Positions 34,585 to 42,940 of a stretch of DNA of 64,000 nucleotides are shown one piece after another (the stretch's first letter is position 1; every line of letters starts with the position of its first letter). The notes under the pieces are model-generated. The model was not told the origin of the DNA, did no database searches, and saw only the letters and a list, made by a program, of their open reading frames with translations. Source of the stretch: Akkermansia muciniphila (GTDB lineage: Bacteria > Verrucomicrobiota > Verrucomicrobiia > Verrucomicrobiales > Akkermansiaceae); contig CANQLV010000007.1 of assembly GCA_947624785.1 (NCBI GenBank), positions 62,001-126,000 of the forward strand, read 5' to 3'. A program made the position numbers and the translations under genes.

Positions 34585-37266
34585 ATGCAGCCGGAACCCC
34601 ATCACGCAGCGCCGGAAGAGGAACGGAACTTCAGCGGTTTCCGCATCCTTCCCTCAGGCGCGCCGGTGACGGACACGCCCCCCTTCGACCGCCTGTTTGA
34701 AGAAGGGGCCGGAAACGGGCTGTACGCCCTCGCGGTCTCCAACTGGGAAACCGCGCCGGATCCGGGCGCCTTTTTTATCAAGAACATGGCGCGCCAGGCG
34801 CTCACCCGCATGGCGCACGCCGCCGCGGAAAGGCCGGATGAGGTGGATACCGTCCTGGACCACCTGCCGGCCTCCACGGCGGAAAGAGCGGCCCTGGCGG
34901 AACAGTTCCCTCCCGTGCCGGGGGCGGAGTACGTTACTCCCGGCGTCATCGCCGGATGGCTTGAGGACTTCCGGAAGCTGGTGAAAAAGGAGGTCGGAGC
35001 CCGCGGCATCACCCCCGCCGCGTGGCTGGACGGGCTGGGCGCACCCTGGAACCAGATCGGGAAGGTATTCTTCCACCTTGCGGAAAACCGGGATGACGCC
35101 ACGGGCTCCCGCCCCTTTGCCTTCATGGCTACCTTTGCGCATCAAAGCGCGGCGGATAACCAGGTGCGCCACCTTCCCCTTTCCACCGCCCTGAAACTCC
35201 ATGAAGGGAACCACACTGCCCTGCTGGCCGTGCTCCAGCCCTTGAAGGAAGCGGCACGGGAAAGCCCCCTGCTGCAGCGCCTGCTGGACAATGGAAAGAT
35301 TTACGCCCCGCTGGCCTGGAGCGCTGCGGAAGCCCGGGACTTTTTACAGGACACGCCGGCCTATGAACATGCAGGCATCATCGTGCGCATGGTGAACCTG
35401 TGGAGAAAATCCCCTCCCAAATTACAGGTAAAAGTCACGGCGGACGCTCCCGGCAGTGAAAAAACGGCTCATTCCTCCGGGCTTTCCGTCCACAGCCTGC
35501 TGCGGTTTTCCGTAGCCGCCACGCTGGGAGGCAGGGACCTGTCGCCGGAGGAACTGGAGGAACTGCTCAGCAACGGAGACGGCCTGATCCGCTTCAAGGG
35601 GGAATGGGTGCGCGTGGACGCTCAAAAAGTCCGGGACCTGATGGACAAGTGGACCAAGGCGGCGCGCATGATGAGCTCCCTGGGCATTCCCCTGGTCCAA
35701 GGACTGAGGCTGCTGGTCAACGGCCCTTCCGACCAGCTTGCGCAGCTCCCGGAACCGGATGAAGACTGCTTGATGGAACCGGGCCGGGACCTCCGGCAGG
35801 CCCTGGATATCCTGGCGGGGGAGGTTCCCGTCTCCGTGCCGGAACTTCCGCCCCGGTTGAACGCCCTGATGCGCCCTTACCAGAAAGAGGGCTTCTCCTT
35901 CCTGTACCGGCTTACGGAACGGGGCTTCGGCGCCTGCCTGGCGGACGACATGGGGTTGGGGAAAACCCTTCAGGCCATCGCGTGGATGGATGCGCTGCGG
36001 AGGGAAGGCCGGCTGGAAGGCCTCCCGGCCCTGATCGTGGCCCCGGCCTCCCTCCTGTCCAACTGGAAGGAGGAAGCGGAACGCTTTGCTCCGGAGCTCG
36101 TCCTGCGCATCATGCACCCCTCCGCCCCGGATTCATGGCAGCCGGAGGAAACTCCGCTCCGGGAAGGCTGCCACGCCGTCATTACTACCTACGGCATGGC
36201 CGCGCGCACGCCTGCGCTGGCCGGCCTGCATTTCCCGGCCATCATTCTGGATGAAGCCCAGGCCATTAAAAACGCAGGCTCCGCCCGCTCCCGCTCTATC
36301 CGCTCCCTGCACGGGGAACGGCGCATAGCCCTGTCCGGCACGCCGGTGGAAAACAACCTGAATGAATTATGGAGCCTGATGGAATTCCTGAATCCGGGCC
36401 TGCTTGGCGGCAGAAAAAGCTTTGAAGCCTTCACCCGCTCCCTGGAACGAGGCTATGCCCCGCTGCGCCGCCTGGTGCGCCCCTTCATCCTGCGCAGGAT
36501 GAAAACGGACCCGGCCCTGGTCCCCGACCTGCCGGACAAGACGGAAATACCCGCCTACTGCCCCCTCACGCCGGAACAGGCCGCCCTGTACCAGACGCAG
36601 ATAGATACGCTGCACGCCATGCTGGACGAACCGGACCCGGCCACCCGCCTCATGCTCATCCTGCCCGTCTTGGCGCGCCTCAAGCAAATCTGCAACCATC
36701 CCGCCCAGTTCCAGGGCACGGACGACTACACCCCGGAACGCTCCGGAAAGTTCCTGCGCCTTCAGGAATTGTGCGCCTCCATCGCCGCCCGGCAGGAAAA
36801 AGCCATCCTCTTCACCCAGTTCCGTTCCATCATTCCCCATCTGCACGACCTGCTCTCCTCGGTCTTCGGCCGTTCCGGGCTTACCCTGCACGGAGGCACG
36901 CCCATTCCGGAACGCCAGGGCATCGTCACCGCCTTCCAGAAGGAATCCGGGCCTCCCTTCTGCATCCTGTCCCTGAAGGCGGCCGGAACCGGACTGACGC
37001 TGACCCAGGCCTCCCACGTCATTCACGTGGACCGCTGGTGGAACCCCGCCGTGGAAAACCAGGCGACGGACCGGGCCTACCGCATCGGCCAGCACCGGAA
37101 CGTGCTGGTGCACCGCCTGATCTGCCGCGGCACCATTGAGGACCGCATTGACGCCATGCTGACGGAAAAGCGCCGCATGGCGGACGACCTGTTCTCCGGC
37201 GGTCCCGAACAATGGCTTAGGAATATGAGTGCGGAAGAACTCAAGGATCTTCTTTGCAAGAGCTGA
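34585..37266 (+). CDS. SNF2-family helicase/ATPase
   Basis: An 893-residue DNA-dependent ATPase. The C-terminal half holds the SNF2 motor: Walker A DDMGLGKT, motif II DEAQAIKN, motif III SGTPVENNLNELWSLMEF, then the helicase C-lobe with DRWWNPAVENQATDRAYRIGQ. The N-terminal 400 residues are poorly conserved and lack a recognisable SWIM zinc motif. Bacterial members of this type (HepA-like) translocate on duplex DNA and may act in transcription or repair. The ATG at 34585 is preferred; a TTG at 34546 would add 13 residues. It lacks methylase or nuclease neighbours, so a phage-defence role has no support. Confidence 0.92.
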   Translation: MQPEPHHAAPEEERNFSGFRILPSGAPVTDTPPFDRLFEEGAGNGLYALAVSNWETAPDPGAFFIKNMARQALTRMAHAAAERPDEVDTVLDHLPASTAERAALAEQFPPVPGAEYVTPGVIAGWLEDFRKLVKKEVGARGITPAAWLDGLGAPWNQIGKVFFHLAENRDDATGSRPFAFMATFAHQSAADNQVRHLPLSTALKLHEGNHTALLAVLQPLKEAARESPLLQRLLDNGKIYAPLAWSAAEARDFLQDTPAYEHAGIIVRMVNLWRKSPPKLQVKVTADAPGSEKTAHSSGLSVHSLLRFSVAATLGGRDLSPEELEELLSNGDGLIRFKGEWVRVDAQKVRDLMDKWTKAARMMSSLGIPLVQGLRLLVNGPSDQLAQLPEPDEDCLMEPGRDLRQALDILAGEVPVSVPELPPRLNALMRPYQKEGFSFLYRLTERGFGACLADDMGLGKTLQAIAWMDALRREGRLEGLPALIVAPASLLSNWKEEAERFAPELVLRIMHPSAPDSWQPEETPLREGCHAVITTYGMAARTPALAGLHFPAIILDEAQAIKNAGSARSRSIRSLHGERRIALSGTPVENNLNELWSLMEFLNPGLLGGRKSFEAFTRSLERGYAPLRRLVRPFILRRMKTDPALVPDLPDKTEIPAYCPLTPEQAALYQTQIDTLHAMLDEPDPATRLMLILPVLARLKQICNHPAQFQGTDDYTPERSGKFLRLQELCASIAARQEKAILFTQFRSIIPHLHDLLSSVFGRSGLTLHGGTPIPERQGIVTAFQKESGPPFCILSLKAAGTGLTLTQASHVIHVDRWWNPAVENQATDRAYRIGQHRNVLVHRLICRGTIEDRIDAMLTEKRRMADDLFSGGPEQWLRNMSAEELKDLLCKS

Positions 37267-37768
37267 ATCAACTTCATCCCCTGAAGGCGCGGTTGAGGGA
37301 AATCAATTCAACGGGGGAAGAAGAAGGGAAACAGGAACACGCATTAACGCGCATTTCTTCCTCTCTGGCGCTGGAAGGTCAGAAAACCCGGCTCTCTTGG
37401 CGAGCCTGTTTTGGAATCTGATCCCCCATGCCGGAGAATTTGCCGGAAATCACAAAAACAGATTTACACGCCATCCCGGCATTCCGCCTGTTAGCGGCAT
37501 AACTATCATCCCATGACGGAATCTGTCACCGTACATCACGCGTCTATTGTGTCTCACCCATATTATCCATGCAAAGGTGCGCCGGGAAAACTGATCCGCG
37601 AGCTTCCGGTAGTGCCTTATCTAACAGTAAAAATTATAATCTATTTATTATGAATTAGATAAAATATTACTACCGCCGAATTCCCTTACGATTGAATAAC
37701 GGCAAAATGTCTATCGGCTACATCAATTTTCATTGACAATTTATCATTTCAATTTCATAGGTGATAAG
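37267..37768 (+). promoter_or_regulatory. AT-rich intergenic region with large interrupted hairpin
   Basis: About 500 bp without a convincing gene. Its right half becomes strongly AT-rich. CGGTAGT (37607-37613) plus TTATCTAA (37617-37624) pair with TTAGATAA (37655-37662) and ACTACCG (37669-37675), giving two perfect stems of 7 and 8 bp separated by a small internal loop, around a 30-base AT loop. A consensus -35 box, TTGACA, lies at 37733-37738, but no good -10 follows at the right distance. A ribosome site (AGGTG, 37759-37763) precedes the next gene. Confidence 0.45.
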
Positions 37769-38149
37769 ATGGCGATGATTCCAAAAATATTATGCTGTTT
37801 TTCGCTTGCTTTGGGCATCCTCGTGGGAGCGGCGCATGCCAAACAAGCAAAATGCGGCTATGAGCTCAAGAATATTTCAGAGCCGACGGCAGAGCTGATT
37901 GAGCCGGTTAAGGGAAAATCAATGAAATTCAAGGTCCACGCGACTGCCACGGCAACTTACACTCACAAGGACGGCTCCACTGTTTCAGAGATCGTGAACC
38001 TGGATCAGGGTGCCACTGTTGTCGTAGATGTCTCGGAAGACCTACCCTGGAACGAGAGAGCAAAAGAAAAGGCGATTCTTCTTTTACACCAAAAAGCCCT
38101 CTCCAGAAGAATGGAATTATGCAGAGACAACGGATGCGGCAAACAATAG
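37769..38149 (+). CDS. Small exported protein, unknown function
   Basis: A 126-residue protein with a clear signal peptide (MAMIPKILCCFSLALGILVGAAHA, then KQAKCG). The mature part is about 100 residues with mixed strands, three Cys residues (one at the mature N-terminus and two near the C-terminus) that could form a disulfide, and a charged helix at the end. I do not recognise the family. Base composition is lower in GC than the flanking genes. A good ribosome site ahead of the ATG at 37769 supports this start over a TTG at 37733. The next exported protein follows after 48 bp. Confidence 0.65.
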   Translation: MAMIPKILCCFSLALGILVGAAHAKQAKCGYELKNISEPTAELIEPVKGKSMKFKVHATATATYTHKDGSTVSEIVNLDQGATVVVDVSEDLPWNERAKEKAILLLHQKALSRRMELCRDNGCGKQ

Positions 38150-38197
38150 CGGTAAATTAATAACCATACACATTAACAACAACATAGGGCAATAAAG

Positions 38198-38689
38198 ATG
38201 AAAACATTATTAAAAATAACCATTTTGGCCATAGGGTGCAGCGCGATGCTGGCTATCAATCCATCATTCGGAGCGGACGAAGCACAAAAACAGGCCGCCG
38301 GAGCCGGCCAATTTCCTGCCGGTTCCTATAAAAATCCCGCCGTACTTGATCTTAAAGGAATCAAGGATTACAGCATGCTGGAATTGGCGCGAGATGAATA
38401 CCTCAGAAAACACTACGATGGCTACCGTGTTCTGGGTGAAGGGTTCACCATGATTGGAAACCGCTACATCCTTACCGTCAGCTTGACGAATGATGAAGAC
38501 GAAAACAAGGTAAACAATCTCAAGCTGGTCTATTTCGACATGACTGATGCGTATAAGAAATTAGGCAAATCGAAAGACAGGCGGACGCGCGAGAAAATAA
38601 AGGAACTGAAGAATGACCACCAACCCATGAGCGAAAAGGAATTCATGGAAAAACTGGAACAGGGGACGACGGAAAAAACCGGAAAATAA
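38198..38689 (+). CDS. Small exported protein, unknown function
   Basis: A 163-residue protein with a signal peptide (MKTLLKITILAIGCSAMLA, cleavage near SFG|AD). The mature region holds a central predicted alpha/beta part (YDGYRVLGEGFTMIGNRYILTVSLTND) and a highly charged Lys/Glu C-terminal helix. No known motif was recognised. Like its neighbour it is lower in GC and uses more A/T-ending codons than the surrounding genes, suggesting acquisition from elsewhere. The pair ends in the strong terminator at 38722, so they form a two-gene unit. Confidence 0.7.
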   Translation: MKTLLKITILAIGCSAMLAINPSFGADEAQKQAAGAGQFPAGSYKNPAVLDLKGIKDYSMLELARDEYLRKHYDGYRVLGEGFTMIGNRYILTVSLTNDEDENKVNNLKLVYFDMTDAYKKLGKSKDRRTREKIKELKNDHQPMSEKEFMEKLEQGTTEKTGK

Positions 38690-38721
38690 GACAAATGCCG
38701 TCTGGTTCCGGTTTCAATTTT

Positions 38722-38755
38722 AATCCCTCGCTATTTCCATAGCGAGGGATTTTTA
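38722..38755 (+). terminator. Intrinsic terminator after the two small exported proteins
   Basis: A 13 bp perfect stem (38722-38734 with 38739-38751) around a TTCC loop is followed by a T-run. It lies 33 bp after the stop of the second small gene and faces the convergent GH109 gene. Textbook shape. Confidence 0.9.
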
Positions 38756-38871
38756 TCGGAATGATTCCGCGGATTATTATGTTAAAGGAGAAAAAATGAA
38801 CCCGGCCTTTCCTGGATTGCCCCTGCATTCCTGTCCAATTGCCTTTACCGTGCTTTCCGATATTTTTCTTT

Positions 38872-40293
38872 TCAGGAAACCACGGCCAGCGGCGCGGTGG
38901 TTTTCCAGTCTCCGCGGGTGAAGTCCGGGAATTCCACGGGCATGCCGCCCTGGGCGATGGAATGAGCCGTCAACGGCAGAAGGGAAGACCAGGCGGCCCC
39001 TTCGTACACGTTCTGGTCCATCGGCTCTCCGTTCCGGAGGCATTCCACGATGCGGTAAAGCATCACGAAGTCCATGCCGCCGTGGCCGCCCATTTTCGTA
39101 GCCAGATCTCCGATGCGCTTCCAGAGAGGATGGTCGTATTTCTCATAAATGGCGGCCAGCTTCTCCCGGCCTTCAATCCATTCATGATAGTTGCCGTTGC
39201 CCAGCTTTTCACCCGCCACGCGGGTCGGGAAGCCGGCCAGGGTGCCCTCAGTGCCCTGGATCAGGTTGGCGCGGGAATAGGGCCGGGGGGACGTTTCATC
39301 CAGCTGGACGAGAATGGTGCGCCCCAGCTGCGTCTTGACGACGGCCGTGTTCATGTCCCCGCAGATGAAAGGGGTATTGTTCCAGCGGTGGTCGGCGGGA
39401 AGGTGCTTTTTGGCGTAGGCGTTGCGCCCAAGCGCAGGGGAGGCGAACGCCGCCACCCGGCTGAAATGGTCTTCCCCGCGCGCCAGGTTCATGTACTGCG
39501 CCACCGGGCCAAGTCCATGGGTGGGGTACAGGTTGCCGTTGATCCGGGTGTGGTATTCAGGCCGCCAGGCCCCTTCCCCGCGCGTATCCCCCAACTGCGT
39601 CACCAGGCAGTGGATATACGCGGCCTCCCCGTGGAGCAGATCGCCGATGACCCCCTGGCGCACCATGTTCAGGAACATGAGCTCGTCCCGTCCGTAGTTG
39701 ACGTTTTCCATCATCATGCAGTGCTTCCGGGTGGCCTCGCTGGTGTCCACCAGATTCCAGAGCTCCTCCAGGGAGACGGCCAGCGGAACTTCCACAAAGG
39801 CGTGCGCGCCGTGCCTCATGCTGTCGCAGGCGATTCCGGCATGAGTGCTCCAGTCCGTGCTGATGATCACGGCGTCCGGTTTCAGCTCCTTCAGCATGGC
39901 CAGGTATTCCATGTCGCCTCCGGAATAGCCCAGCGGGCTTTTCCCCATTTTGGAAAGCACGCGGTCCACGCCGCGCTTCACCAGGTCTGCCTTCAAATCG
40001 CATACGCCCACGATTTCCACCCCGTCCATCACGCACATTTGAGCCAGATGGGAGAAGCCGCGGCCGCCCACGCCGATGAAGGCAAGCCTGATGCGGTCCA
40101 GCCCGGGGGCCTTGAAGCCCCCCATGTACATGGAGCCGGAAGGCCGCGGAGACGCCTGGGCGCCGGATTTCCAGAGGCTGTCCCCGGAAGGGATTTCCAG
40201 GGCCTGCCCGGGAAGAACGTTTCCGGCGGCAGCCGCTCCGGCCGCGAGCCCGAGGGATTTGAGAAATTGTCTGCGTGATGAAAAAATAGACAT
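38872..40293 (-). CDS. GH109 alpha-N-acetylgalactosaminidase, Tat-exported
   Basis: A 473-residue NAD-dependent glycosidase of the Gfo/Idh/MocA fold. A twin-arginine signal (SRRQFLKSLG) followed by an Ala-rich hydrophobic stretch predicts folded export with bound cofactor. The Rossmann motif is FIGVGGRG. The GH109-typical blocks LGDTRGEGAWRPEYH, GNLYPTHGLGPVAQY and MGGHGGMDF hold the catalytic His/Tyr region. It should release terminal alpha-GalNAc, as on blood-group A or mucin O-glycans; the specificity is family knowledge. The ATG at 40293 fits the Tat signal; the frame opens at 40314. The gene stands alone, convergent with the small-protein pair and divergent from the coiled-coil gene. Confidence 0.92.
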   Translation of the reverse strand: MSIFSSRRQFLKSLGLAAGAAAAGNVLPGQALEIPSGDSLWKSGAQASPRPSGSMYMGGFKAPGLDRIRLAFIGVGGRGFSHLAQMCVMDGVEIVGVCDLKADLVKRGVDRVLSKMGKSPLGYSGGDMEYLAMLKELKPDAVIISTDWSTHAGIACDSMRHGAHAFVEVPLAVSLEELWNLVDTSEATRKHCMMMENVNYGRDELMFLNMVRQGVIGDLLHGEAAYIHCLVTQLGDTRGEGAWRPEYHTRINGNLYPTHGLGPVAQYMNLARGEDHFSRVAAFASPALGRNAYAKKHLPADHRWNNTPFICGDMNTAVVKTQLGRTILVQLDETSPRPYSRANLIQGTEGTLAGFPTRVAGEKLGNGNYHEWIEGREKLAAIYEKYDHPLWKRIGDLATKMGGHGGMDFVMLYRIVECLRNGEPMDQNVYEGAAWSSLLPLTAHSIAQGGMPVEFPDFTRGDWKTTAPLAVVS

Positions 40294-40459
40294 GATTTGA
40301 AAGTATGGCTTCAAGGAAGATTACGCCCCACGTGCCGCGGATTTATCATCATTCCCGTCCCGGAGGAAAAAAGCTCCGGATGGCTGATTTTAAGGTTTGC
40401 AAAATCCGGCGGAACTTCCACTATGAGATAAACTTCTGCCCCTACCCCTCCTTCAATTT

Positions 40460-41476
40460 ATGCGTTACCTTCTTCTTATCCTGTTGCTCGCCGGCGGCTA
40501 TTACGGCTGGGATTATTACCAAACCGGCCTCGTGCCCAGGCATGAAGCCATCAAAGCCATGGAGCAGGAGCCCTATCCGGAGCTGGATGCGGCCCAGGCC
40601 CGTTTTGACGAGGCGGCGGAACTTCACGAGCGGCAGGCGGCACGGCTCCAGGCGGCCATCCAGAGGAAGGAAGAGGCCATCCGCAAGTACTGGGATGCCC
40701 AGATGGAGAAGATTGACCAGGCAAACGCCGGGAAAAAGCCCGTGCCCGCCGTGAAGGGAAGGCCCAATGCCCGGAGCGCGGAAGCCCGGATAGCCAATCT
40801 CCTGGAACAATACGACCGCCGCGTTGCGGACGTGGAGGAGCTCAAAGACAAGCGGGACACCACCAGACAGCAGTTGGACAGCGCGAGGAACCGGCTCCAG
40901 GAACAAATGCGCCAGGTGGAAACCCGGCTGGACATCAACCGCATCCAGCGCGCTGAGGCGTCCAACACGAAGAGCAAGGATTTCAAGGTGACGGAGAGCC
41001 GGGCGGACCTGCTCAAGCTCCAGTCCAGCCTTCCGCAGGAGCTGGACCGCATCACGCGCAAGGGGGAAGCCATGTTACGTGACCAGACGGCGGCCTACGA
41101 GAAGGCCAAAAGGGAGCTGGCCCTGTTCCAGAACAAGGTAGACAGACAGATCGCCAGCCTCCGGGACGCCATGAACTCCCCTTTGGCGGAAGAGTATGAT
41201 GAGGCGGAAATCCTTTCGGAAGACCCGGAATTCCGCACCATGATCGCCCCTTACGACCAGGCCGTCAGCCATGAGGAAACGCTTGTCATGCGGACGGAGG
41301 CGGACGTGGAGGAGCAGGCCAAGGTCCTGCACGGGCTGCAGCGCGTCAGGGACGGGAAAATTGAAGGGGAGCGCAGCCAGCTCAGGCAGGAGGAAGAGAT
41401 TTTCTTCACGGCAGCCGCCGTCATCGGGGTGGTTCTGCTGATCTCCATTTTGCTCTCCTTTACCAGAAAGAGATGA
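40460..41476 (+). CDS. Membrane-anchored coiled-coil protein, unknown function
   Basis: A 338-residue protein with one hydrophobic segment at each end (residues 2-17 and about 314-333) and a long charged helical middle rich in Gln, Arg, Glu and Ala, strongly predictive of coiled coil (about 40-160 and 190-310). The design resembles a membrane-tethered rod, with both ends in one membrane or as a signal anchor plus tail anchor. No enzyme motif is visible and I do not recognise the family. SRP RNA follows immediately under its own promoter. Confidence 0.75.
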   Translation: MRYLLLILLLAGGYYGWDYYQTGLVPRHEAIKAMEQEPYPELDAAQARFDEAAELHERQAARLQAAIQRKEEAIRKYWDAQMEKIDQANAGKKPVPAVKGRPNARSAEARIANLLEQYDRRVADVEELKDKRDTTRQQLDSARNRLQEQMRQVETRLDINRIQRAEASNTKSKDFKVTESRADLLKLQSSLPQELDRITRKGEAMLRDQTAAYEKAKRELALFQNKVDRQIASLRDAMNSPLAEEYDEAEILSEDPEFRTMIAPYDQAVSHEETLVMRTEADVEEQAKVLHGLQRVRDGKIEGERSQLRQEEEIFFTAAAVIGVVLLISILLSFTRKR

Positions 41477-41488
41477 TGTCTTTGAAGG

Positions 41489-41517
41489 TTGACACTGCAC
41501 CGCAAACCTAGTTTACT
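41489..41517 (+). promoter_or_regulatory. Promoter of the SRP RNA gene
   Basis: A consensus TTGACA at 41489-41494 is followed after exactly 17 bases by TTTACT at 41512-41517. The predicted start, about 6-7 bases on, coincides with the first paired base of the SRP RNA at 41524. The agreement between promoter and RNA fold supports both. Confidence 0.75.
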
Positions 41518-41523
41518 GTGTGA

Positions 41524-41623
41524 GCCGCCGGGAACCCGTGGAGGCACGACTGGCAAACCCCGCCAGGACCGAGAGGTAGCAACGGTAGCTTGTTCGTGTT
41601 TGCCGCGTCCGTTCCCGGCGGTA
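41524..41623 (+). ncRNA. ffs: Signal recognition particle RNA (4.5S-like, small bacterial type)
   Basis: About 100 nt that fold into one long hairpin. The ends pair as GCCGCCGGGAAC (41524-41535) with GTTCCCGGCGGT (41611-41622), and GGCAAAC (41552-41558) pairs with GTTTGCC (41598-41604). The apex carries the Ffh-binding core: CCAGGACC, a GAGA tetraloop (41571-41574), then GGTAGCAACGG, which matches the conserved asymmetric loop of bacterial SRP RNA with GAGA in place of GGAA. A T-rich stretch follows the stem and should terminate it. It guides membrane and secreted proteins to SecYEG together with Ffh and FtsY. Confidence 0.88.
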
Positions 41624-41686
41624 TTTTATTGACGCCCCTCTCATACCGGGATTGAACGGGAGCCTTCCCGTGGTAGAATACCGCCC

Positions 41687-42901
41687 ATGAACGTGTCCGC
41701 CGCCCTTGACTGGCTTTTTTCCACCCAATTCTTCGGGATCAAGCTGGGGCTTGACAATACCGGGAAGCTGCTGGCAGCGGCTGATGCGGACCGGACGGAC
41801 GCCACGGTGGTCCACGTGGCGGGCACCAACGGGAAAGGCTCCACCTGCGCCATGATTGAGGCCCTAGCCAGGGATCAGGGCTATGTGACCGGCCTGTTCA
41901 CCTCCCCCCATCTGGTGGAGTTTTCCGAACGCATCCGCGTGAACGGGAACATGATTCCCCCGGAGGCCCTGGCGGAAGAAATCTCCTTCCTGAAACAGCT
42001 GGCGGAAGGCTGGGAACAGCCGCCCACCTTTTTTGAGCTGGCGCTTGCCGTCGCCCTGCGCCACTTCCGCAAAAGCGGCGTGAACTTCATCATTCTGGAA
42101 ACGGGCCTGGGGGGCAGGCTGGATGCCACCAACGCCGTGCCCAAGGACATCGCCGTGCTGGCCCCCATCGGTCTGGACCACCAGCAGTACCTGGGAGACA
42201 CCCTGGAAGAAATCGCTGCGGAAAAGGCGGCCATCATCGCCCCCGGCAAGCCGGCCGTGACCGCCGTGCAGAGCCCGGAAGCCATGGCCGTCATCGAACG
42301 GACGGCACGGGACCGCCGTTCCCCCCTTGCGGTCGCCCGGGCGGACGGGGAAACGCCCCGGCCATCCCTGCCCGGAGCCCATCAGCGGGAAAACGCCGCC
42401 CTGGCGCTGGAAACCATGAGGCAGCTCCACGCCCTCCCCTCCCCTTCCGCAGCCGCCGCTGCCTTGGCAAAGGTGCAGTGGCCCGGAAGGTTTGAACGCC
42501 TTGAAACACCTCCGCTGGTGCTGGACGGAGCCCATAACGAACATGCGGCGCGCGTGCTTGCGGCCACGTGGAAGGAGGAATTCCCCGGACGGAAGGCGGC
42601 TCTGGTTTTTGCTGCATCCGCAGACAAGCACATCCGGGAAATGATCCCTGTTTTGCGGGAAATCACCGGAGAATGGCATCTGGTCCCCTGCACTTCCCCC
42701 CGCATCATGCCGGCGGAAGAACTGGCCGCCCTGCTGGCCGGGCTTGAAACCGGCCCCGTCTTCATCCATTCCTCCCTTCCGGACGGGCTGCATGCGGCCC
42801 TGGCCTCCCCGCTTCCGGCCCTGGCGGCAGGCTCCCTGTTTCTTCTGGGGGATTTGAAAGCGCTGCTCCGCCATGCGGAAAAACGCAGCACCATCCAGTA
42901 A
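41687..42901 (+). CDS. folC: Folylpolyglutamate synthase / dihydrofolate synthase
   Basis: A 404-residue Mur-ligase-fold enzyme that adds glutamate to dihydropteroate or folates. The P-loop GTNGKGSTCAMI, the omega-loop FTSPHLVEFSERIRVNG, GLGGRLDATNAV and the C-terminal LDGAHNEHAAR block are intact. Length matches the family. No other folate gene is adjacent; the 64 bp upstream lead into the SRP RNA. The following gene starts within 40 bp and may be cotranscribed. Confidence 0.95.
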   Translation: MNVSAALDWLFSTQFFGIKLGLDNTGKLLAAADADRTDATVVHVAGTNGKGSTCAMIEALARDQGYVTGLFTSPHLVEFSERIRVNGNMIPPEALAEEISFLKQLAEGWEQPPTFFELALAVALRHFRKSGVNFIILETGLGGRLDATNAVPKDIAVLAPIGLDHQQYLGDTLEEIAAEKAAIIAPGKPAVTAVQSPEAMAVIERTARDRRSPLAVARADGETPRPSLPGAHQRENAALALETMRQLHALPSPSAAAAALAKVQWPGRFERLETPPLVLDGAHNEHAARVLAATWKEEFPGRKAALVFAASADKHIREMIPVLREITGEWHLVPCTSPRIMPAEELAALLAGLETGPVFIHSSLPDGLHAALASPLPALAAGSLFLLGDLKALLRHAEKRSTIQ

Positions 42902-42940
42902 CACTTTTTTCTTTTCCCTTCCGTGACTCCTGACGACGAC

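Noticed and set aside
34585..37266. SNF2 helicase as part of a phage-defence system
   Set aside because: No methylase, nuclease, phospholipase D or other defence partner lies next to it; neighbours are an exported nucleotidase and small exported proteins.
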